NCBI GenBank assembly: GCA_014728295.1
Contig: WJLW01000015.1
Coordinates: 1 to 64,000, forward strand
From: Chitinivibrionales bacterium
Lineage (GTDB): Bacteria > Fibrobacterota > Chitinivibrionia > Chitinivibrionales > WJKA01
Direction: 5' to 3'
Length of the DNA stretch: 64,000 bases
Under the pieces are notes generated by a model. The model was given only the letters and a program-made list of their open reading frames with translations. It was not told the DNA's origin and searched no databases. Numbering within the stretch: the first letter of the stretch is position 1; each line of letters starts with the position of its first letter. Position numbers and translations under genes: made by a program. Of the stretch, positions 1 to 10,357 are shown piece after piece.

Positions 1-279
1 CGTGCTGGATGCTGATGGTACGGGACTGGACGTGCTCAATGTTTTAAGCGCCTCATCCCGCATAATCTGGCCGGGCTTTGATACAGAAAACCGCTTCCCG
101 TGCCCGCCTGCGAGAATCCCCTGATCTACCAGAATATGAGCGGCTTTGAGCATGGTAAGGTATGCTACGTTAACCTCCCGGGCGCAGGAAGCAATACCCG
201 GCAAATGTGCACCCTGTTTGAGACGCCCGCCCGCTTCTAACAGGTAAGTCAGCGATTTTTCAAGAGATTTTGAGATCAC
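1..279 (-). CDS. GntR-family transcriptional regulator, N-terminal HTH part (runs off the left edge)
   Basis: Reverse-strand reading from a GTG at 279: VISKSLEKSLTYLLEAGGRLKQGAHLPGIASCAREVNVAYLTMLKAAHILVDQGILAGGHGKRFSV..., GntR-type winged-HTH pattern; no stop before the window edge; not in the supplied ORF track. Confidence 0.7.
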   Translation of the reverse strand, partial: MISKSLEKSLTYLLEAGGRLKQGAHLPGIASCAREVNVAYLTMLKAAHILVDQGILAGGHGKRFSVSKPGQIMRDEALKTLSTSSPVPSASST

Positions 280-570
280 AGTGCTTTGCTTCCGCCGTTT
301 GGGTATGCATGATTATGCGAAACCGACTCTATTGACCGGCCTAACGGTTCACTTATTTACACTTAATTGCACAAACCAGACATGCAAAATGGTACATTGT
401 GCGTTATGCTATCAATAGTTTAAAACAGGATAGCATGTTTTCAGCAATAAGGAACCGGCAAAACAAATCACTGCCTTATACGTTCAACCTAATCAATATC
501 ATTCGTGGTTTAGCAGAAAGGGTGTTTCTATGCAACGCAGTATGTCATCCAGTGTTGCAGTCGCAATGCT

Positions 571-1989
571 TTGCTTTTCGAAGGGGGTATGTTTATGCGC
601 CGTCTGACTTACTGTATGGGATTCGTGGCCGTATTGGCTTCACTGAGTTTCGGGCAGAGCTGGGTCAAGAAATTCTCGGGTGCGAAAGCAAACGATCTTG
701 GGGACCGAACTGATGCCATTATCGAGCAGGAGTTTTTATCGATCAGGTCTTCTCCCCTCAATTTCGGATATTGTCACCCAGCAATGATCGATGAGACCAG
801 GGATGGAACACTCATAATCATGTTCAACGCTGGTAGAAGTGAAGGCAGCGGAGACGTTTATGTTACCCGCAAACCCAAGGGGGGGCAATGGAGTGACCCG
901 GTCATGGTTTCTGGCGGTGAAAGCATTGATATCGGCATCGTCTATCAGCCGCGCTATCAGAATCAGTCAACTATCATCGTTGGCTACTATACGGCCGGCT
1001 GTTGCACGCAGGGAGGATTCGTTACCTCAACTGATGATGGAGTAACGTGGTCTGATGCCTATACCCGATCGCCCAACTGGGATCATGATGGTTTGTATGG
1101 TCAGCGCATGACGTTCGGGATGAACCCGCCAATCGAGCTGCCCAATGGCGATGTCTGGTTTGCCAGCTCAGATATCAATGATCCCGAAAAGCTGGGCGAT
1201 GCGTGCATTACCAAGCTTCCTGCGGGAAAGTATACAACTACCAGTGAATGGTCGTCACAGAGAATCGAAACTCTCAGCACGCAACATTACATGGGAACCT
1301 GGCTGGTACTGTCACCCGATTACCAGAAACTCATGTACATTGCCAGAACAAATTTTTGTGGCGGCGCATATTTTTCGACAACAAATGATGGTGGTCAAAC
1401 CTGGGACGCTAACTGGACGCAAATTGAAAACGAGGATGTCGAGCCGCAGATCGAATTTAAATGCGGTATAAGCTTTGTCAGCCTCGACCCCACCAATACC
1501 AGCAGCCCGCTCAATGGCTATCACATCGCCACGGGCTCGCGGCATGGGCAGATTCGCCAGGGAATTAATGTCGCGGTTTCTACTGAACCGCTCGACCCGA
1601 ATAAGTGGCATACCGGTATTACACTGAACTTCAGTGATATATGGAATCAAGAGATAAAGATCGAAAATGCCGACCCGTCGATAATTCAGTCACGGGATGG
1701 AAAACGTCTGCATGTTCTCTGGACTGGCCGGCAGCAGGATTCGCTGCGCCATGCGATACTCGATCCCTACAAACTGTGCGGCGTCGATCCGACTGAAATC
1801 AAGGAACCTGCAGGTATTGCTCAAAAGCAAACATTTTCAATGCAAGCACTTGAATCTTCCGATATGTATTCGATTGTCGGTCGCCGTCTTGATATCAACA
1901 GCAGTCCGCTTTCCAGCAAAATAGGCGGCGTAATGATTGCGCGGCATCGTAATGATAAAGGAACGGTTTATCGTAGAATTGTCCGGTAA
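571..1989 (+). CDS. Secreted sialidase/BNR-repeat-like protein with C-terminal sorting-like tail
   Basis: Signal peptide (MRRLTYCMGFVAVLASLSFGQ, start probably 589 or 595), Asp-box-like motifs STDDGVTWSD and TTNDGGQTWDA, C-term ...YSIVGRRLD...VMIARHRNDKGTVYRRIVR. Confidence 0.75.
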   Translation: MLFEGGMFMRRLTYCMGFVAVLASLSFGQSWVKKFSGAKANDLGDRTDAIIEQEFLSIRSSPLNFGYCHPAMIDETRDGTLIIMFNAGRSEGSGDVYVTRKPKGGQWSDPVMVSGGESIDIGIVYQPRYQNQSTIIVGYYTAGCCTQGGFVTSTDDGVTWSDAYTRSPNWDHDGLYGQRMTFGMNPPIELPNGDVWFASSDINDPEKLGDACITKLPAGKYTTTSEWSSQRIETLSTQHYMGTWLVLSPDYQKLMYIARTNFCGGAYFSTTNDGGQTWDANWTQIENEDVEPQIEFKCGISFVSLDPTNTSSPLNGYHIATGSRHGQIRQGINVAVSTEPLDPNKWHTGITLNFSDIWNQEIKIENADPSIIQSRDGKRLHVLWTGRQQDSLRHAILDPYKLCGVDPTEIKEPAGIAQKQTFSMQALESSDMYSIVGRRLDINSSPLSSKIGGVMIARHRNDKGTVYRRIVR

Positions 1990-2348
1990 TGTTAACCGGC
2001 TGCCAGGTTGAGATTCTCACACTGCTAAAATTTGCAGTAAAGATACGGACGCCATTAGCTATATGCCTGGCGCCCGATTTTTTTTCGAGCTGAATTTGAA
2101 AAACCGCTGGCCGGAATCGCCGTCTTGTTTGCCTGCAGTTTGGGGTAAGTGTAATGGGCGAGATCGCATGTTGTCTATGAAATTGCACTCTAATTATTTT
2201 CAACACATATCATACATGCGCGACGGCAAAGCTCTTCATATATGTAAGGGATAAAGCAAGCAGGGGAATTGCCTCTGTTCAATCAAGTTTTCGGATATTT
2301 TTTCTGATTATGCTTTTCTGGTTTTAGTTTTGAGCTTTTCGGTAATAA

Positions 2349-2377
2349 TTTTGTGCGCTTTCTACGCGTGCACAAAA
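2349..2377. terminator. Hairpin TTTTGTGC-N13-GCACAAAA just downstream of the SUMF1-like fragment
   Basis: 8-bp inverted repeat with flanking A/T runs immediately after the minus-strand ORF ending at 2384. Confidence 0.4.
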
Positions 2378-2383
2378 ATCCTA

Positions 2384-3765
2384 TCATTCCTTCACCAGCC
2401 GCACAACTCTGAATCCTACATACGATCTTTTCTTTCTCATTTCTGAATCAGAAATACCAAACGACACGTATGCTGATCTAAGCTCATTTACGTCGCTATT
2501 ATATGCCCCCCCTCGCCGAATAGGGCGATCAGAGGAGAGGCTGGATGACGGAACTTTACCGCTCATCATCGGATCTGTTTTGGTACTGCTTGAGTAATTG
2601 TAATCACCTAAAATGTTTGAACACATTTCTTCGACATTCCCTGCCATATCGTAGAGACCGAAATTATTTGGCAATTTAGTTTTGATAAACATGTATTGAC
2701 TGCTGTTTGCAGAATACCAGGCATAGTCCCCGGCCGAACCGGATTGCCAGTAGTAATCGAATGTGTGCGGTACGCCGGCTTTGCAGGCATACTCCCATTC
2801 TGTTTCGAGGGGCATTCGATATCCATTAGCGGCTTGGACTAATTGGACATTTTCCAGCGCGTCAAAATATAAGCGGGTCTCACCTATGTCGTAAAGTATC
2901 ATGCTGTACGTATAGGCAGTATCAAGACCTTCTTTTTTGCTTCGGGCGTTACTGTAGAGCACTGCTTCATACCAATTAATATCAGCGTCAGGATCAGGCT
3001 TTCCGTCTCGCCGCTCAACGTCGTGAGCGCCGTCGACGACTGGCCGTATTTTACCCGGTAGAACACATCATCGTCGTCGCTGGACGCAGTCCAGCTGAAC
3101 GTGGGCAGCACCGCAACATCGTTTGCATTGTCGGCGGGAGCACTCAGCTCAAAAGAGCCTGGTTTGGTGTTATAATCGAGCGTAAAGACCAGCGAGTCGC
3201 GGTTCTGGCTGGTTGCGTTGTCGATGGCATGGATGACAACCTTGTGCGTGCCGGCAGTTTGCACATCCACGGTCAGCGAATAGTCATCGCCTGTCTTTGC
3301 CACATCATTCACTTCGGTGCCATCGAGCGTGTAGTACACCCGCTTGATACCGCTGCGCGCATCGGCGATTGCGTATACGATTGTGGCGGTGGAGGTGGTC
3401 AAACGCGTTGTCTGCGCACCGGCCACCGGCCCGCTTTTCCAGGTGAAGCCTGGCGGGACATCATCGGTAAGGGTCGAGTCGTAGGTGATGGTAAAAGTAA
3501 TTGTCGAGTCATTCTGGTAATACGAGCTGTCGACCGCAGTAACCGAGAGCTCGGTGTGTACGTTATGCTCAAGGCCGGTGAATGCGACAGTCCAGACCGA
3601 GTCGCTCGTTTTGGTCGGCGAGAACGTCTCGTTTCCGATGGCACCACTGAGCGAGCGTATGCTGCTTGCATCCCCGGCAACGACCGGCACATTGATACTG
3701 CTCTGACTGATTAATGATGAATGCAGAAGCCAGAGTTTTCTGCCTGCTTCTTCTCCAAAAATCAT
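2384..3765 (-). pseudogene. Decayed/rearranged FN3/Ig-like + formylglycine-generating-enzyme (SUMF1)-like gene split by a frame change near 2.96-3.0 kb
   Basis: ORF 2899..3765 encodes Ig/FN3-like repeats; ORF 2384..2962 encodes ETEWEYACKAG...FGLYDMAGNVEEMCSN...RPIRRGGAYN...YVGFRVVR (SUMF1 C-terminal half). The SUMF1 frame is open upstream (DGKPDPDADINWYEAVLYSNARSKKEG), overlapping the FN3 frame; the N-terminal SUMF1 half is missing. Confidence 0.7.
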
Positions 3766-3918
3766 TCAACGCGCAGCACCAAGTTTCGCCCGATACACTG
3801 CGCCATCATCAGTAGAAAATAGTCCCCACGTCCCTTGGAGAAACGTCATGTATATTTAATAAGCAGGCGTCTCCTGTACGTGTGGAATAACGACAACCTT
3901 CATCTTCGCATATTTTCG

Positions 3919-4821
3919 ATGCTGAACAGACTGCTTACAGCCTGCTTTTGCCTGGTGATGTGCTCGAGCGCTTCCGATCAATTCCTGTATGCTTCCGATA
4001 AGATGGATGACGTCACGTCCGACAAATTCGATCTGTTTGCAATAAAAGACAGATTGACAAAAAAGGCTTACCCGCTCGCTTTTGCGGATTCGTTGAAAAA
4101 GGCCTTCGAAGTCGACAATCAGCATCCGCTACGCGAATTTCCGCAAAGTCAATTTGCCGGCGTGACCGAGGATCTGGTGTATGAGGTAACCTGGGGCTTT
4201 ATCAGGGGCGGGTATGGAATCCTGTCGCTCAAGCCCGGACGCCGTGCGAACACACTGGAGCTATCCACCTATGCCATTACCCATCATATGGTCGGGGCAT
4301 TGTATAAAGTGCGCGACTTTGTCAACAGCACCGTCGACGAACGGGGATGGTATCCGAATTTTTTCGAGGAGCATTTACGCGAAGGACGCAAGTATCGCGC
4401 AAATCGCTGGTATGTCTATGATCATGCGCAGGGCAGAGTACATGCGTCCAAAAGCAAACACCGTTCCGATTCGGTACCGGAATTTGTGCACTCGTATGTG
4501 TCGGGATTTTACTACTTTCGAACGCAGCCCTGGGATGTCGGCGATACGGTATATGTCAACGTTTTCGTCGAGGGTAAAACCTATCGCATGTATTATGTCT
4601 GCCACAAACGCGAAACCATCGAACTTGACGGCAAACCCATCCGCTGCCTGCGCGTGCAGCCGTACCTGAAAACCAAAACCATGGTCTTTGCCAAAGGCGA
4701 CAAAGTAACGATCTGGTTCACCGACGACGAGTACCGCATTCCGGTGTCTGTCAGGGCGAAAATCATCTTCGGTTCGATACGGGCGCGCTTGATTTTTGGT
4801 AAACGTGCCGGAATCGAATAG
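3919..4821 (+). CDS. DUF3108 domain-containing exported protein
   Basis: Signal-like start MLNRLLTACFCLVMCSSA inside ORF 3835..4821; EDLVYEVTWGFIRGGYGILSL..., DUF3108 pattern. Confidence 0.7.
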   Translation: MLNRLLTACFCLVMCSSASDQFLYASDKMDDVTSDKFDLFAIKDRLTKKAYPLAFADSLKKAFEVDNQHPLREFPQSQFAGVTEDLVYEVTWGFIRGGYGILSLKPGRRANTLELSTYAITHHMVGALYKVRDFVNSTVDERGWYPNFFEEHLREGRKYRANRWYVYDHAQGRVHASKSKHRSDSVPEFVHSYVSGFYYFRTQPWDVGDTVYVNVFVEGKTYRMYYVCHKRETIELDGKPIRCLRVQPYLKTKTMVFAKGDKVTIWFTDDEYRIPVSVRAKIIFGSIRARLIFGKRAGIE

Positions 4822-4945
4822 CCGGCCCATTTCTCGTGCGGCATTTGCGGCAGGCGTCGACACGACAGAATTGGCACGCTACTTTTCGACCTGCGCAGCG
4901 AATTTGACAATTTACTATTTTGACTGCCGGAAAGTGTTTGCATGC

Positions 4946-5398
4946 ATGCACAGATTCTCGCCGATATATCTTGTGGTGCTGTGTCTGCCGGCGCTCATTT
5001 GGGCTCAGTCGGCCCGCGACAGTATTCACCTGCGCGGAAACTGGTTTGGCGGGATGCAGTACAGCCTGGACGGTGAAAATTACTTCCGCGTGACCCAATT
5101 TTCAGGCAAATCACAAGCCGTATATGATCTGCTCACCAAAAATCGTCACAGCATGACCTTTGCGAGAGAGTCACAAAGCCAGAGTCGCATTTCCGGTATT
5201 CTAACCGCTGTCGGCGCCGTGTCGGGCCTCGCGGCGGCGATTGCCCGGCATGAAAATCCCAAGGCGCCGGCAGTCCTGTTCAGCATACCGGCAATCTCGC
5301 TCCCGCTTGCATTGTTTTTTGATGTGAAAAGCATGCAGAACCTGCGCGCGGCGGCAGGCATTTACAATGCCAATCTCCGCCCCACTCCCCTGCCGTGA
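4946..5398 (+). CDS. Hypothetical exported protein
   Basis: Internal start MHRFSPIYLVVLCLPALIWAQ (signal peptide) in ORF 4796..5398, plus a second hydrophobic stretch. Confidence 0.5.
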   Translation: MHRFSPIYLVVLCLPALIWAQSARDSIHLRGNWFGGMQYSLDGENYFRVTQFSGKSQAVYDLLTKNRHSMTFARESQSQSRISGILTAVGAVSGLAAAIARHENPKAPAVLFSIPAISLPLALFFDVKSMQNLRAAAGIYNANLRPTPLP

Positions 5399-5482
5399 AC
5401 TGCTCTCCAGCATCTCTCGAATACATGCCGCCTTCCAAACACTGCCGATTTCGGACTCTTTTGACAATCCTGCGGCATACCT

Positions 5483-8107
5483 TCAAAACAAGTGCACAAT
5501 TTGACGCACATGGCCGAATTCAGTCCTCATCATGACGACACATGCCCCGTCTCCCCGCAGACAGTGCGTGGGCGTATCAAGCAGCACAACTCTGCCGTTC
5601 CGAACGGCATCAGGCAGCGGCGTTATCGTGCGCAGCAGGCGTCCGTTGAGAGTGTACAGGTCGATACGCTCCGGGATGTAACCCGGTAAGCGCACCTCAA
5701 GCAGCAGCGTGCCTGAGCTTCGAAAAACTCTTGCAGCCGGACCGGCATGCATGCGGTGCGGGATGAGCCGGGTGTGGCTGCTGCCGAAAGTTACGTCGAT
5801 GGAAGCAGGCTCCTGCAAGTCGAGTTCGATCGTCACCATACCGTCATTGTCCGCACGTGCCGAAGACACCGGCCCGCCGTTCACGGCAACAGAATAGGCA
5901 GCGCCCGGTTGAAGCGAACCTGCTTTGAAGCTGGTGAGCGTCCCGGTCTCGTTATGCGACGGTTTGGCATCGATCCTGACGCCGTGCGCAGTGCTGCGCC
6001 AGACGAAATCAACCGGCGTGTTTGAGGTAATTATTTGCGTAGTGTCAAGCGCAAGCGACGTCCCGCGTACAAGCAGCGCCATATCCGCCGTGTTTGACGT
6101 AGTCCGCACCAGTGCTGCGGATCCTTGTGCCGCGACCGTGCCGAAATGCATGTCACTGGTGTCAACCGCAATGCACAGGAGATCTTCGACATCGCCATGT
6201 GTTGCCTTGACGGCGATATTGGCGGAGGTAGTCATTGCCTCCGAGACAATCGACGGACTCTGATTTTTCTGCGGTACGAGCACCGAGGAAAAGCGCGTCT
6301 TTGCCGCCGTGGTTTGTATCGAGAGGCACGGTTTTGCCGTCAATTCGGCAGGCAGAAACACGTCGGTTACCTGCTGGGGGGCCGGTTCCAAAAAGGTAAT
6401 ATCAAGACGCGCGTCGCCGTCTGCTACAAAAAACTGCCCGGCCTGACCTTTACTCCAGACGCCGTCTTTGTGCAGGCGCCAGTCGAATTCATGGTCGGTA
6501 CTATCGGCGCCAACTAGATCATCGATGCAAATGACGTACTCTCCCTCGACAAATGCGATATGGCGCACAAACCGTTCGGCGCCTTCGTACAACCTGCTTG
6601 CATTGCCGGCTGCATAGGCGGTTGCCCGCGACATGACGACATCTTCCATGTAGCCGGTTTCAGCATACGCAAACGGCTGGTACCAGGCCGATCCTTCCCG
6701 GCCCTGGCCCTTGCCGTCGATCTCGAGCGTGTTATGACTGCGAGCCAGCTTTTTTTGTTTGGGATACCCGTCATCTTCGGCCAGCATCGTTCCGTGCGCA
6801 TAGAGCATGAAGTGATTCTGATCGGGATGATCGTGAGCGACATTGACCCAGTCGCCGCCGCGCATCTGCTGCATCTTGTGTCCGCCGGGTGGTCCGCACT
6901 TGAAGACAAAGGCCGTCGCCGAGGAGTCCCACGAGCTGCGAATTGAAAGCATATCCAGATCCGGCCAGTACTTTGACAGCGGCAATGCGGAATAATCCTG
7001 CGCCGGTAAATCGCTATCGTACCAGAGCAGTCCCCAGGCGACATGTTGATAGAACCCCCCGGGGACTTTATCCATCAGCTCCTGCACAACGGCCTGCCCG
7101 ATTCCGTCCTGCATTCTGGTTATCGGATGCAGCCAGGAGGTGATATTGCCCGGCGCCCCACCCCCGCCGTCGCCGATATTAAAAGTATTCTGTCGGCCGG
7201 GCGCCGTCAGATACAGGCGAAAGTAATAGTCGTTTTTAAAGTGATCACTTTGTGCAAAGTAATCCGTTCCCGTTACGTGCCCGATGAGATGTTCGGTGCG
7301 AACGACCCAGTGATTGCCGTAATCCCAGTACCCCGGCCCTTCGTGATTGCTGCCGTCCTCCGGCAACCACGCAACAACCTTTTCGAATACACCCACGGCA
7401 AGATCGGCTTCTTTCTGTACGTCAATCGACGCATCGTCACCATAAATTGCAAAGCAGGCATGCGCAAAGCCATGCATTCTATTGTGTAAATGATTGTTCT
7501 GAAAATCATTCGTCCAGTATTCGCCGGTAAAAAATTCGGGATACATGAAATCAATGATCTGCTTGAGTGCCGATCGCAACGTGCGGCGCTGATCGCCGGT
7601 TAACAAATCGTAAAGGATATCATAAGTCAACGCCATCCCGGAAGCTATGTCCATCGGAACCAAGTCGTCCTTGAGCCAGCTCAAGTTCCCGGCATAATGC
7701 ATCGCCCAGTCAATTGCCGTATGAGCGGCCGCGCTGTCCTGCTCTACCAGGTAAAACATGTTCATCGCAAACTGACCCCAAAGGCCGTAAAGGTAATTCT
7801 TCCAATCGCTTGAGTTCGGTACAGTCACCGAGCCGTTTTTGTAGTGTCCGTAAGCCTGTTTCGCTTTGTCAAGAAACCACGAACGCCCGTTGAGTCCGTT
7901 TTGGCGGATGCCGGGGATGTCGCGTGCGGTAAAGTGCAAACGCGGATGTGCGCCCGTCAATTCGGGGCGAAGTGCAAAGGTTCCTGCAGAAGGCTGCTTG
8001 ACAATTGAGGAATCGGCGAAGCAGATTGCAGCCGCGCAAAGCAGGAAAAGTGATGATGTTCGGTGCATGCTTCCTCCCCCGCTGAGTAAGAATTGAACGG
8101 AATTCAA
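5483..8107 (-). CDS. Heparinase II/III-like polysaccharide lyase with C-terminal sorting-like domain
   Basis: ORF 874 aa with signal peptide near MHRTSSLFLLCAAAICFA; HPRLHFTARDIPGIR..., NNHLHNRMHGFAHACFAIYGDD, GDWVNVAHDHPDQNHFMLYAHGTMLAEDDGYPKQKKLARSHNTLEIDGKGQGREG typical of heparinase II/III proteins. Confidence 0.8.
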   Translation of the reverse strand: MNSVQFLLSGGGSMHRTSSLFLLCAAAICFADSSIVKQPSAGTFALRPELTGAHPRLHFTARDIPGIRQNGLNGRSWFLDKAKQAYGHYKNGSVTVPNSSDWKNYLYGLWGQFAMNMFYLVEQDSAAAHTAIDWAMHYAGNLSWLKDDLVPMDIASGMALTYDILYDLLTGDQRRTLRSALKQIIDFMYPEFFTGEYWTNDFQNNHLHNRMHGFAHACFAIYGDDASIDVQKEADLAVGVFEKVVAWLPEDGSNHEGPGYWDYGNHWVVRTEHLIGHVTGTDYFAQSDHFKNDYYFRLYLTAPGRQNTFNIGDGGGGAPGNITSWLHPITRMQDGIGQAVVQELMDKVPGGFYQHVAWGLLWYDSDLPAQDYSALPLSKYWPDLDMLSIRSSWDSSATAFVFKCGPPGGHKMQQMRGGDWVNVAHDHPDQNHFMLYAHGTMLAEDDGYPKQKKLARSHNTLEIDGKGQGREGSAWYQPFAYAETGYMEDVVMSRATAYAAGNASRLYEGAERFVRHIAFVEGEYVICIDDLVGADSTDHEFDWRLHKDGVWSKGQAGQFFVADGDARLDITFLEPAPQQVTDVFLPAELTAKPCLSIQTTAAKTRFSSVLVPQKNQSPSIVSEAMTTSANIAVKATHGDVEDLLCIAVDTSDMHFGTVAAQGSAALVRTTSNTADMALLVRGTSLALDTTQIITSNTPVDFVWRSTAHGVRIDAKPSHNETGTLTSFKAGSLQPGAAYSVAVNGGPVSSARADNDGMVTIELDLQEPASIDVTFGSSHTRLIPHRMHAGPAARVFRSSGTLLLEVRLPGYIPERIDLYTLNGRLLRTITPLPDAVRNGRVVLLDTPTHCLRGDGACVVMMRTEFGHVRQIVHLF

Positions 8108-8180
8108 TCAGGCGACTTTTTCAGAGAATCGATTATTTGCCTAAGCTTTGTGTAAAACGCTCGACATCAAGGCCTGAAAG

Positions 8181-8205
8181 GGGATCCGCCATAAGCACGG
8201 ATCCC
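8181..8205. terminator. Perfect 8-bp hairpin GGGATCCG-N9-CGGATCCC downstream of rubrerythrin
   Basis: Inverted repeat directly readable; no clear T-run, so a terminator role is tentative. Confidence 0.35.
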
Positions 8206-8222
8206 GCAATCGTCGAAATTTA

Positions 8223-8723
8223 CTACGCAACCGGCGCAAACTTATCACCAGCAACATTACATATCGGGCATTTATCGGGAGCGCTTCCCTCGACGGTATT
8301 GCCGCAGACCGGGCATACGTAAAGTGACGTTTCGGGCAGGTCGTTGCCGGCCTTCACGGCTTCAAGCGCTTTGCTGTACATACCGTGATGAATTTCTTCG
8401 ACCGCCAGGGCATTCTTGAACGAAATTTCGGCCGGCTTCACGCCCTCTTCCTGTGCCTGGGTGAGCATTTTCGGATACATATCTTTGAATTCAAATCCTT
8501 CGCCTTCGATTGCGGCTTCGAGATTTTCAGCAGTGGATTTGATGCCGCCCATGGCACGCAGATGTGCATGCGCATGAATTGTCTCCGCTTCGGCCGCGGC
8601 ACGAAACAGTTTGGCAACCTGCGCCATGCCGTCCTGCTCGGCTATTTTGGCAAACGCAAGATATTTACGGTTGGCCTGGCTTTCACCGGCAAATGCATCC
8701 TGCAGATTCTCCATACTGGACAT
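8223..8723 (-). CDS. rbr: Rubrerythrin
   Basis: Ferritin-like Glu/His motifs and C-terminal rubredoxin knuckles CPVCGNT...CPICNV. Confidence 0.92.
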   Translation of the reverse strand: MSSMENLQDAFAGESQANRKYLAFAKIAEQDGMAQVAKLFRAAAEAETIHAHAHLRAMGGIKSTAENLEAAIEGEGFEFKDMYPKMLTQAQEEGVKPAEISFKNALAVEEIHHGMYSKALEAVKAGNDLPETSLYVCPVCGNTVEGSAPDKCPICNVAGDKFAPVA

Positions 8724-8759
8724 AGTGTCCTCCTCGGGGTTTGTAGGTAAAAATGCAAC

Positions 8760-9173
8760 TTAGAAATTTTTGCGTGATTGTTTGGCGCCGGCCTGATTTC
8801 GACACCGTTCACACAGCCCGTAAAATTCGATACGATGACTGCGTATGCAGAATGTGCTGAATTTTTCAGCCTTCTTGTTGAGCGCGGCATACTGCGGCAT
8901 CATGAAATCCTGCACCACCCCGCACTGTTCACAGACGAGATGATAATGCGGATCGATTTTCGCCTCGTAGCGATCGTAGGTATTGCCCAGCGGCAGCTTC
9001 TTGACAGAGCCCAGCTCCACCAGCACGCGCAAATTCCGATAAACCGTGCCCAGACTCAGGCTCGGCATCTCTTTTTTGAGCTTTTTATATATCCAGTCTG
9101 CCGTTGGGTGTGCATCGGTACTTTTCAGAAGCTGCAGTATCCGCTCGCGCTGCCTGCTTTTTCGATATTGCAT
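8760..9173 (-). CDS. Fur-family regulator, PerR-like
   Basis: RQRERILQLLKSTDAHPTADWIYKKLKKEMPSLSLGTVYRNLRVL...HYHLVCEQCGVVQDF...LCERCRNQ; adjacent to rubrerythrin. Confidence 0.88.
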   Translation of the reverse strand: MQYRKSRQRERILQLLKSTDAHPTADWIYKKLKKEMPSLSLGTVYRNLRVLVELGSVKKLPLGNTYDRYEAKIDPHYHLVCEQCGVVQDFMMPQYAALNKKAEKFSTFCIRSHRIEFYGLCERCRNQAGAKQSRKNF

Positions 9174-9215
9174 AATTATCAGTAATCGTTATTGTTATTG
9201 CTAATAATATGATAC
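9173..9215. promoter_or_regulatory. AT-rich candidate Fur/PerR operator between perR-like and the metal ABC operon
   Basis: ataattatcagtaatcgttattgttattgctaataatatgat; imperfect dyad cagtaatcgttattg. Confidence 0.35.
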
Positions 9216-9382
9216 CTGCCCAGGCGTCAAGTCAAGAAGAGAGTTAGAGCATTGAAGACTGACTTTGCCTGTTTTTAAATGTATATTATCCCGATTGTAC
9301 TCATATCAAATTTCTCATTGCAGAGCAGTTCAGCGGTGGGGGGCCTTCTTTAAAATCGCAACTACGTAGCAGAGGTTGACAT

Positions 9383-10357
9383 ATGCTAAATCCACACTAT
9401 CACAAACTGATAATTCCGGCCATATTCATCACCATGCTTGCCGGATGCGGCGGCGGGAGCGCCACCAGCAACGAACTCAAAGCCGTTGCCACCGTCGGTA
9501 TGATAGCCGACATCGTCCGTAATGTCGCGGGCGAAAATGCTTCGGTAACCGGACTTATAGGCGAAGGCGTCGATCCCCACCTCTACAAGCCCGCTCGACA
9601 GGATGTGGTGACCCTGAGCAATGCCGACATTGTCTTCTATAACGGCCTGATGCTCGAAGGCAAGATGGGCGACGTACTTGTCAAGGTAGCGGCCCAGGGC
9701 AAGCCGGTCCATGCGGTTACCGAGAAACTCCTTGAAAAGGGAGATTACGTACTGACCGACGAAACCGAGCACTACGACCCGCACGTCTGGATGGATGTCG
9801 GCGGCTGGATCAAAGCTGTTGAGGTTGTCAAGGACGCCCTCATTGCCTTCGACGCGAAACACGCCGATTCCTACCGCAGCAATGCAGAAACCTATCGCAA
9901 AAAGCTTGAAGAGCTGGATGCCTATGCCGCCAAAGTCATCGGTTCGATACCGCAAGGTCAACAGGTACTGGTGACCGCGCATGACGCCTTCAATTACATG
10001 GGCAGGGCCTACAGTCTGGAAGTACGCGGCATTCAGGGCCTCAGCACCGAATCCGAAGCCGGTGTACAGGATATCGAAAAGCTCGTCGGCTTTCTGGTCG
10101 AGCGCGCTATTCCGGCGGTATTCGTGGAAACATCGGTATCCGATAAAAATGTGCGCGCGCTGGTCGAGGGGACGCGCTCCAAAGGACATGAAGTAACGAT
10201 CGGCGGCGAGCTATTCTCCGATGCCATGGGTGCAGCGGGGACCTACGAAGGTACCTATGTTGGAATGATCGATCACAACGTCACGACCATTGCACGCGCC
10301 CTGGGCGGCACTGCACCGCGCGATGGCATGCAGGGAAAATTGAGCCATGAAGATTGA
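9383..10357 (+). CDS. Metal (Mn/Zn/Fe) ABC transporter substrate-binding lipoprotein, TroA/MntC-like
   Basis: Lipobox MLAGC; AVATVGMIADIVRNVAGENASVTGLIGEGVDPHLYKP; DPHVWMD; VTAHDAFNYMGRAY. Confidence 0.9.
   Translation: MLNPHYHKLIIPAIFITMLAGCGGGSATSNELKAVATVGMIADIVRNVAGENASVTGLIGEGVDPHLYKPARQDVVTLSNADIVFYNGLMLEGKMGDVLVKVAAQGKPVHAVTEKLLEKGDYVLTDETEHYDPHVWMDVGGWIKAVEVVKDALIAFDAKHADSYRSNAETYRKKLEELDAYAAKVIGSIPQGQQVLVTAHDAFNYMGRAYSLEVRGIQGLSTESEAGVQDIEKLVGFLVERAIPAVFVETSVSDKNVRALVEGTRSKGHEVTIGGELFSDAMGAAGTYEGTYVGMIDHNVTTIARALGGTAPRDGMQGKLSHED

Noticed and set aside
2899-2962. Programmed ribosomal frameshift joining FN3 and SUMF1 ORFs
   Set aside because: No convincing slippery heptamer or downstream structure seen, and half of the SUMF1 domain is missing, so decay is simpler.
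6514-7489. Overlapping ORFs on both strands inside the heparinase-like gene
   Set aside because: Composition shadows of the 874-aa gene; the main frame carries family motifs.
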